Source of the DNA: Hymenopus coronatus
Lineage: Eukaryota; Arthropoda; Insecta; Mantodea; Hymenopodidae
DNA: 64,000 nt
Reading direction: 5' to 3'
Assembly (NCBI GenBank): GCA_030762935.1
Contig: CM060882.1
Span: forward strand, 19,163,001-19,227,000
A program made the position numbers and the translations under genes. The notes below the pieces were generated by a model that was not told the origin of the DNA, searched no databases, and saw only the letters and a program-made list of their open reading frames with translations. Below, piece by piece: positions 50,201 through 61,181 of this stretch. Within the stretch, counting starts at the first letter, position 1; each line of letters starts with the position of its first letter.

Positions 50201-53200
50201 TTTATGAATTGTTAGTCGCCATTGGGGTACGTCATTTCAAAATAATTTGAAATCCCCTTGTGGTTGCCAGAAAACATGCAAGTCAGTTGAGAAATTTAAT
50301 GCTGTGCCGGCATGTTGCCATGGTAGCTCAGTGGTAAAGCAACTGGCTACAGAACAGGAGATCCATGGTACAAATCCCGGCTATGGCCTTGAATTTTTCA
50401 GTCTGACCCTACCTATCCAACTCCTGTCCTACACACGGCTTATGTGACAGAAAACAATCAACTCAATACTAATTCACATGATTGGGACTTAAAGTACTTA
50501 TGACATTGTAAGTCGCCATTGGAGTATGTCATCTCAAAATAATTTGAGATCACCTTGTAGTTTACCAGGAAACATGCAAGTCAATTGAGAAATTTAATGC
50601 TGTGCCAGCATGTTGCCATGGTAGCTCAGTGGTAGAGCAGCTGGCTAGAAACCACACGACCTGTGGTTCAATCCCGGCTATGGCATTGAATTTTTCAGTC
50701 TGACTCTACCTATCCAACTCCTGTCCTACACACAATGTATGAGAAGAAGAAAAAAACCCAACAACAACAATTAAAGCTTAACCATAAATTCTGAAAAATA
50801 ATTTTTGAGGCCGCTTGCTCTCGTTAGTTTTAATTTTCACCCTGGTCGCATTGCTGCTGGTTGAAGGCTCCTGGCTTTCTTGAATGAGAAATTCAATTTG
50901 CTCTCCAATGTCTCCACATTATTTCAGCACTATGCAAAGTCTGGCAAATGCACACAGGCAATCACTATCACCTACTCCACGTGGAGTTGAACTGCAGCTG
51001 TTTCTACAAAACAGGACATTACAAGGAATGTCACTGGACAAACACTAAATGATTATTCCACCTCCTACTTTTCGCAGGACAGTAAAGAACACAGCCATAG
51101 TAATCCAAAATTAATATAATAGAACATTGACAAATCCATGCACAGTGTAGCATGAAACATTTCTGATATTTCCCTTATTTTGAGCTTGAAAAGCTGGCAA
51201 CCCTAATGTTTGGTAATGAGAGAGGTGGGAAATGCTTAGAGTGCTTATCTCTTATTAGAAATGGGAAGTTATTTATTCGTTTCAAAGGCTTCAATGTTCC
51301 TGAGCACTGCTCCAAAAATTATATTCCTCAGGGATATATCAATGAGCCGAGGATTCCCCTGATATTGTTGCAGGCACTCCTGCTGATTGGAGCCATTTAG
51401 AGTATTTGCATTTAGGTAGATTTTTGAATGGTATAATATTATATTTCACTGTATTCCAGACAGAGTTGTAAAAAATCTGTTGCAACAAGAGAATAATGTA
51501 TTTTCCAAACCTAATTTCACATAACACATTTTCATCCATACATGAGATACGCACGCTTGCCAACTTGCTGAAGTTGAAGCCCACAAAACTTTCTCTTGCC
51601 CAGAAAGTATACCTATTTTGTATTAACATAAAATTTAGAATGCATAAAATGCTCAGTGTAATAAATGTACAAAAATTATATTAAAAAAATGGGAATTTTC
51701 TTTAATAAGAATCTTTGAAGACCCGATAGCATTGCTTCTTTCTCTCACACTTGCCTGAGAATATTACTGGTACCACAATAAACAAGTGTTAAAGCAAAAA
51801 ACTCCACAAGGCTATACACGACTTCTAGTACATATGTTATAGTTAATAACATGAACTATAAATAAAATTGTTACATAAAAGAAAACATCCCACAGCCATA
51901 GACACTGAATAAGATAAAGCACTTTACATGATGGAGTTGACTTTAAAAGACACAAGTGATTAAGCTGCAATATAATGAAATAGAATTTAATCCTTTGTAA
52001 CACTTTGAATCTGTCCACCAAGCTGTAAGAGATGATATGTATTAAATTGTAAGGTAACCTCTCTCATTGCCTCTCTCTACTGTGCGAGAGAACCGAGAAT
52101 CACCAGCAAAGATACACCAAAATCCTCACATTGTAATAAATGCTGGAAATGCATTGGCCAAATGTTGAATGTGTCTTCAAACGGCAGCATATCTTGTAAA
52201 AATGTTCTCGCCCAAGTTTGGCAACAGAAATACTCGTGATTTCTTGCATGATGTTATCACCAAGTTCCTATAGTGTACGAGGGTTAGAACAATATACTTT
52301 TTGTTTCAAAGAACCCCCAAAATAAAACTCACAACTAGTTAGGCCACAGATACAGGGGGGTTGCAAATCAATACTTATCCTTCTGTCATGAACCACCTCT
52401 CTAATTTCATGTTTTGTTCTAATCTTTGTACATTACAAGAACTTAGTGGTTGAGAGCAGCGTGCAAGAAATCACAAGGATTCCTCTGCAAAGCTTAGCCG
52501 AATGTGCAAAATCAGTTTTATAAGATAATACTGCCTGTTTGAGAGCAGAAGGTCAACGTTTCCAGCATTTATTATAAGGTAAGGATTTTAGTACATCTCT
52601 ACCAGCACAACTTTCCCGGTGACTTTCGGTTCTCTCGCCCAATGTTGAGAGACTGCGAGAGGGGTTACCTTATAATTTAATGACCTTTATTTAGAAGAAA
52701 TAATAATGTTATAAGAGTCTCAACAAAATATAAATAGAACAAACTTTTCTCTCACCTATTCTGACTCTCCATGAACAAGAACTTCTCCAATACGAATACA
52801 GGACAGGCTGGAACATAAGTTAAAAATTAGTACATTAGTACTCAGAACAAAAAAAAGTATGTTTACTGTTCCAGGCAAAAGAACTCCTGAATATATGTTA
52901 ACACATTTAATGGACAAGACTTGTCTACTATTTTTAATAATTTCTCTACCTGTGCTCTGTACATAGTAGAAAGAAATAACTTAGAAAATAATGATTTAGG
53001 TATATTTGGAGGAAGAGAGAAACAAATTATAAAGGTTTTTGGAGGGGAGCAAGAAAAAGATTTGAGGATATAGAAATTCAAAAATTGTTTAAATCAGCTA
53101 TTAGAAAAGAGATCATTTATATTTTATATACCCATAAAAAATAGTTGGGAAAGAGAAAGATATATAGATAAGATTAGCCAGGAACAAAGGGGAGGGATAG

Positions 53201-56200
53201 CATGGCTAAGAGCAGGAGAATATAGAGGCTAAAAGGTCAACTAAGTGGGCACCCACAAGGTGAATGTCCAATATGTGGGGGAAAGAAAGAAGTTCAACAC
53301 ATCATTTGTGATTGTAAGAAAACTGAGAAATGGAGAAAAGAAAGTATATGGTCAAAATGAATAGGAAATCTGATATAAATAAAATTATTGATAAAAACTG
53401 CAAGACATTGGGACAATATTTAGAAAAAGTCAATAATAAATGGAAATAGACTGTTAATAGGGAAGAACTATAGTTGAGCATTTAGTAGCAGTGGTAGTTA
53501 CAGTAATATGTTCTTTTTTGTATAACAAACTGGGCTGCCCACTGAAAAATTGGCCTCGGCTAAACTCTAGTGGGCAGCACAAGATATGTATTTTACAATA
53601 AATATATTTCTTAGTGCTTCAATAAACTTAAAACCCAAAAATTTAATAATGAAATTTCACCAGAAATGCATGTTTTGGGGTCTACTGAGTCCAAAAGAAG
53701 CATTTTAAAAAAAGATCCAAGTGTCTGTATGTGAGAACGCAATAGCTCAAAAATGAAAAGTCAGTTAAATATCAAACTTGATATTTAAGTTCAGCATTTT
53801 TCAATAATGCGACAAAAAGATTTTCAAGAAAAATTCCACACCCCAAACTAACCTTTACATGGAAAAATTTCCAACATTTTTTATTTTCTCAAAAATGGCT
53901 CTCATGATTTAAATTATAATACTGTATATTAAAGATATTCTGGTCGAGTTTTGCAGAATTTTGCATAAAAATTAAACCATAAGAGATGGATAAAACTTAC
54001 TACACAAAAAATATAGATCTTATTAAAACACACAATTTATATCATATGCATTTATGTTGTAGAGTTGACTGTTTCCAAAATATTCCTTACTATTGATTTC
54101 AATTTTAAAATACTTATACTTTTCTCAGATAGGAAGTGTTTTTTTTTTTTTCCTTTTTCTTTTTTTTCCCCCCTATTCCTGGCTGCACAAAGAAGCAATT
54201 TTCAATGGCAATCGCATAACGATAGCTTTTAAAACATTTTACTATCACTTTAGCATTGAGCATTTCTTTAGTTATCTTCTACGTATAAGGAACTAAGAAT
54301 AAGTACATTCTCTTAATGTTTTGATTAACATGGTGTAGAAAGAAAAATAATCTTTTGTAAGAAGCCTGTTTGTAGAAAAGTTAGAGAAAGTCAGGTGAGC
54401 GTAATACATCAGGTTTTTTTGTTTTAGAATAGTTTGCTTTTATTATATATATTTTATTTTAATTCATTTACAATTTAACTTTTTTTTTTTTATCTTCTAA
54501 ATCTTTGTCTACCATTTTAATTTTTAGTTTGTAGTTTAGTTAATTATCTGAAAAAAATTAAATGATAGATAAAATTAGTAATAATTGTTTTTGGAAAGAA
54601 ATTTAAAGTTTGAACATATGGCCTGGTATAGTTATCTAGGTGCTGAGGTAGCATATTCAGATTCTATTTATCTGTATATGCATTCTGCTAATGTTTATCT
54701 CAAGTAGCAAGATATAGATAAAAGAATAAGCTACTGTAAGAATAGTGTTCCATCATATAAATGTTTCTTTTCTGGTTGATTCTTTGATGAAGATCCAATA
54801 ACCTTAACATCAACTGCAAAGCATTTATCATAATTGTTTTAATGAAATGTGTCATGTGAGAAAGTCAGCATTTTCAACCAAAAAACTCTGATGTGTTCCA
54901 CCACATGACTTTCTCTACACCTCTGCAATTAATATTAAAAAGTTTATTCTTTCATTTTCTTCATGCTAATCAAGAAAAAATTACCATAAATCGTCTCATT
55001 ACTCGCTTCCTTGTAAGTAGAAGGGAAATGAGGAGTACTATAGGCAAAAGTACTGAAATCTTTTAAAAGCTGGTTGCTATGTGATTGAAGTTCCTTTGTA
55101 TGTATGTGCAGGAGTTGACAAATTCCCTTATGAGAAAAGTATATGTATTTTAAAACGGAAACAAGGAATATCTCAAATATGATCCATGAACAAAATGTAT
55201 ATAATATAAAATTGTGTATTTTAACGAGCTCTACATTTTCTGTTAAGTTTTTATCTATCTCTTATTGTTTACCAGTTATGCAAAATTCATTTAGAATAAA
55301 GATGTCTTCAGAGGCTAGATATACATTTTATTTGTTATGTAAATGTCTTCATTATACAATATATTAATCATAATTGTTAGAGCCAATCAAAATTTTTTCC
55401 TCGTAAAGGGTAGTTAGAGGTGGGAGATTTTCTGGGAAAATCTTCGTATCACATCCTTGGAAGATAACAAGCTTAAATGCCAAGTTTGGTAATTAACGGA
55501 CTTTTCATTTTTGAGCTACGCTGCCTACAGAAACACACACACCCATGAATATTTTTCTAGAAATGCTGTTTTTGGATTCAGGGAATCTCAAAACACATAT
55601 TTCCAGTGAAGTCTTGGTATCAGATTTTAGTTGGAAAATCTGCTTTGTATGTATTCAAACCAATCTAGCAGATGTAAGAAAGATTATTAGTTAATATCTG
55701 TATTTTATACTATCTTATATATGTGTGCAAATAACTGAAATGGTGTAAACATGTCCAAGGTCAACTAGTGTTTGTTTCTTGGCACATGTAGCAGTTATTA
55801 CGCAAGAAACTACTTGTGCTTAAATATTTGTTCGGTCAACAGCACAGATAACTGGATATTTACAATTTCCAAGTTTTTGGAAACAATGAGTGGTGTGTAG
55901 GAGAAAGTTAAATACACTCGGTTAAAACAATAATCAAATATTTTAAAAGCTGGTTGCCATGTGGCTGAAATCCGTTTGTAAGCAGGGCAAAGAGTTTACA
56001 ACTTTCCATGTGAGAAAAGTTTAAGTATTTTAAATCTGAAACAAATGTCAAGGAATATCTCAGAGATGGTCAATTCCACCAAGAAAAAAAAAAAAAGTAT
56101 GACATAAATGATGTGTTTTAACACGATTTACACTTTTTGTGTAATAAGTTTTTGTCTATCTCTTATGGTTTACCAGATATGCAAAATTCAGAAAAATCCA

Positions 56201-59200
56201 TTCAGAATAAAGAGGTCTTAAGAGGCTATTCCCAGAAAATTCAAGATATACATTTTGTTTGTCGTATAAATATATGACATTTTAATAAAAATCGTTAAAG
56301 AGTCATTCTTGAGAAAATCAAAATTTTCGAAAAATGTTCCATGTAAATGATATTTGGGTGTGGGAGGGAGGGGGGATTTTCTTGAAAATCTTTGGAAGAT
56401 ACTGAACTTATATTTAAGTTTGGATATATAATAGACTTTTAGTTTTTGAGCTTTGCCATGAATGCAAAAATACTGGGTGGAATACAATATCTTCTGTGTC
56501 CACTATGTACACTGTACATATATACCAGAGTAAATAAAAAGGAAAAAAGAAAAAGAAGAGTGATGTGTGATATTTATTTGTAGGTATACAAAATATCCTT
56601 ACTTAATTGAACATAAATGCTCTACAAAGTTTGTATTAAACCAATGTTTCATATTGAGATATATATATACTATCCACAGATGCATTTAATTCTAAAAAAG
56701 GGTGTCTCAAAATGAATATTTCCAGTGAAATTAAAGTAAAAGAAAGCGAAAGAAAAAGAAATAGGAAACACCATGTTGAAATGTTATTCTACTACCAGCT
56801 GGTTATATTAATTACACCCCAGGCCTGACAAATCAAGACAGAATACCAAGAACTTAATTTTCAACTGATGTTCAGGCCTGAGTATAAATAGCAAGGCCTG
56901 CCAGTTGGTAAATTAAAAAGCAACACAGTAACAAAGGTATAGTTAATTGCACTTTTACTTTCTCTATCACATATAGGCAATGTACATAGCAGTAGAGAAG
57001 GTAATAATTTGATATTGAGATTTCACTGGAAATACAGGTTTTGAGACAACACTAAAAAAAAAAAAAAAAAAAACTTCATGTGTGTGTCTATGAACAGCAT
57101 ATCTTAAAAATGAAAAGTCTCTTAAATGCCAAACATGGTATTGTAGTTCAGCATTTTCGTGACACTAACATTTTCAAGAACCCCCCCCCTCAAATACCCT
57201 TTACATGGAACATTTTTCAATAATGTTGATTTTCTCAAAAATGGGCAAAGCAATTTTAATTAAAATACCATATATTTAAAATATATTCCTGACAAATGAA
57301 ATATTAATCTTTTAATTTTCTGGGAAGAGCCTCTGAGGACCTCTTCATTCTGGATGGTTTTTGCATAAAGGTAAACAGTAAAGAGATAAACAAAAAATTT
57401 AGATCTCTTTAAATTACAATTCATGCCAAATACATTTTTTGAGGAGTTAACAATTTCTAAAGTATTCTTTGTTATTGGTTTAAATTTTCCAACACTTATA
57501 CTTTTCCCAACTGCAATGTCATTAATTTTTCTTTTGATTTTTTTCTTTTTTTTTTCTTTTTTTTTTTTTTTTACTCTTGGTCGTGCAAAGAGTACAAAAT
57601 TTCAATGTGATCACATGGCAATCGTCTCTTAAAAGATGCATGTTTTGATTTAGCCTGATTTATTGCCTTATTCCCCTTGTACTTAAAGGAAATATACATA
57701 TCCATTTCTGCTAATATTTATCCGAATCTGCATGAAATTGATGGAAGACTAAACTTTTGTTGCAAAAGAAGTAAAGAAATTCATGTGTGTGTAACACATC
57801 AGATTTTTTTCCACAAAATTTTCAATCATTGATGTACATGAAGAGGGCGAATACACAATTGAAGGGTGCTGAAACAGGAATAGTCAACTAAAACTCAAAA
57901 TGTCAGTCAGCATACATAGACCTTAACATGGAAGCTTTAAGTTTACAGCTGCCCTCCATGGTGTAATAGTTACCATGTTAAGTTCATATATCAAAGGTCT
58001 CCGATTCAAACTTAGCAGGGGACAATGGATTTTTTTTAGTGTAAAAATCCTTTGCATGGCTTCCTTTGAAAGGGAAGTAAAGCCATTGGTCCTGTGTCAT
58101 AGATTTATGGCACGTAAAAGAACCTCAGGTCTGCTAAAGAGGTCTCTGAGCAAAATGAAGTTGTCTTTCATGCCCAGGATAGAATGGGATGCTGAGAATC
58201 TCAGCAATTAAAGAATGTCCATAAATAAAACTCTATTTCCATTTTTGAAGTTTAAAAACTTCTACATTTAGGTATGTTAAATGTGTAGGACTGTGGTTAT
58301 ATTGTCAATAATGTAAATAAATGCATTTAGATAGCAATAAACAAACTATCAACATTCTTCCATACATGTCCATCATTTTGGAACTCACTTTCCTGGCCAT
58401 CTACTGAAGTTGAACTGCCAACATATGACTAACAAACACACTGGGGCAATAGCATTGTCACAAAGTGCAGCTGAGAGGTCTGCACAACTAAATCCCCAAT
58501 TATGCAGGGCATAACTAAGAGACCTCACCAATCTAGCAGTTTTCTATCCTTACTTTAGGTTGGCAATGCAACCTTAACAGAGAATATGGCATGTTTCTTT
58601 TGCAGTCATTTTCTCTATAAAAGAAAACATCCTATATGGGGGGGGGGGGTGGATTACAGGCTCCCAAGATGTCAAAAACTACTCCTGACTGATATACAAA
58701 TGTAATTTAATAATTATTATTTCCATTTACTTAATATTTCAAATACATGAAAAGTATGGGAGGTTACACAAACTTATAGGTTGTCTAACTTTCATTGTAA
58801 ATGGGCCCAAAAACTTTCATTCCATGAACACTTTTAGGGATTTATTCATAAGAGGGAGATATCAAGTGGATCATTCAACAGGGTATACTTTTTTGAGTAT
58901 TTTAATACATAGAGGCTAACTCCCAACCAGATTTGCAGGTTAGGTTTACTTCTGCAAATGTATGTATGTATTCTCTGCAATTAGGTACTTCTTGGTGGCA
59001 CAGTTAATTGTACAAAATTCACTTACAATTAATAATAGTAATACAACTAACATACTATATACATACATGGTTTTTGCAAATACCTAACTACTTTCTAAAT
59101 AAATACCAACTCAAAAGCCTACAGGCTATAGGGCTGCTGGTTGGTGCATGTGGGACACTTCCTTGTTTCTTCGTTGACTTTTGGAAAACATTTTCATTAA

Positions 59201-60668
59201 AAACTTCATTTATTTATGAAATAGTGCTTAGTGCTCTTAAGGAATCACTTTAAATTTTAGAAATCATTGTTATTCACACTCTTGTGTATAATGAATTGTG
59301 CACATTTATCATTTAATAGTTTTTCACATGTATATTTATGTAATATTGTTATAATGACTTTTATTGTTAACCTTAAATTTATCTATTTAATTTCAGTTTT
59401 TATATATATAAATACTGTTTTGGTATGTTTTGTCATATTAATTGTATGGGAAACTGTTATTATCTTGAATAAAAGAAAACAGTATAACAATATTTATGTC
59501 AATTACTAGCATGATTATAACAGTTATTATGAAGCCTCAACATTAATAGCTATAGAACAGTTTTTTAAATCCTTAATCACTTCACAATATTTACTTTAAT
59601 TATTCTCTTTAAACTACCCCTAAACTTCTTTAAGGTCAGAGGGCAGCCCTGAAAGGCTGCTACAGGCAATTCATTCCATTCTTCAATGATCCTATTAACA
59701 AAAGAAAATTTTCCTATGTCGGTTCTATACCTTCAACCCTTAATTTTATATTTAAATGATTTTTTCATCAGTAGTATGCATGATTTTCTAACCTCTTTCT
59801 AACGTCCACCCATGCATTTAAACCAGCATAAGCTTTAAAAAGTGCAACTAGCCATATGGTAAAGAATTAACTTTCAAGTGAATTTGTCAGATGTGTTAAC
59901 CCTAGAACCCAACAGAAGTTGCATTTTCACCCACAATAACTGCAGCAGGTCATTTTAGCCATCTAGTACTAACTACATGAACTAAACGTATGCAATTAGT
60001 AAAATAAACAGAGCAAGTAATTTAATAAATGAATTTTCCAAAAGAACAGAACACTTTGCAATATTTTACATTGTTTTAATGTATGCAGTATTTTTATTTA
60101 CCTCATGGTGCAATGTGGTATACTAATTTGATAGCTATAAGATTATTACTGAAAACGAAAATTAAGTGCTTAGATATTGAGGTTTGTCTAGTGCATATGC
60201 CCCTAAACATGAAAAGACATCTAAACTTTTTCGAGCTATACAGGTAAACAACTGGTGTAACTTTTAAAAATTCTTTTATTTCCACACCAAGAACAGACCT
60301 GTTGGACTTTCTAACTCATTTGTTATTTCATGACATAATTAATTTTAACCGTGGTAAAGAGTGATGAGATTTGTTGAAAGAACATTTTACTTTCTCTAGC
60401 AAATATGCATAATAGGTAGAGAAGGTACTGTATTCCACCCAAAAACCTGACACCAAAATTTCACCAGAAATACTTGCTTTGAGGACCCCTGAATCCATAT
60501 AAAACAAAGAGCAATTTTTAGAAAAAAGACCTGTGTGTATGTCCATGGACAGCATAATTTAAAAACAAAAAATTGGGTTAAATGCCAAAGATGTGACACA
60601 AAGATTTTCAGGAAAATCCCCCCAACCCAAAGTATCCTTTACTTGGAAATGTTTTGAAGTTTTGAATG

Positions 60669-60715
<47 letters not shown>

Positions 60716-61150
60716 TCATATAATATATTTTATACTATATTTTAATGGAAATAGCCTTTGAAGTGCTCTTCGTTCTGAATAATTTTTGCATAACTGCAAT
60801 TAAGAGATACACAAATAATGTAGATCTTGTTAAAACCCACAATTTATCCTATACAGTTTTCTTCACTACTTCCATTTATGATCCAGATTTGGTAGTTTTG
60901 TTATTCTGCCTTTAAATTCACTTTATAGTTAGTTACTGGTCTGTTATAAACTTTAAGGATTCTAAGCTGCAAAGTGTAGCTGAGAGATATCTTTTACAAA
61001 TAGAGGAGTGGAGCAGTTGTGACCAAAGGCAATGGCATAGCTAAGGGATCTATAAAGCTAAACCATAACCTCTGCAATCTAGTGGATTTTAGATCTGAGT
61101 AAATGTTTTCAATACTTTCAACTCTGGATCACCTGTGGAAGTTTCACCCA

Positions 61151-61181
<31 letters not shown>

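Noticed and set aside
50318..50395. Possible genuine tRNA gene
   Set aside because: Only A and B boxes fit; the sequence runs into a SINE body and tail, and the acceptor arm does not pair convincingly.
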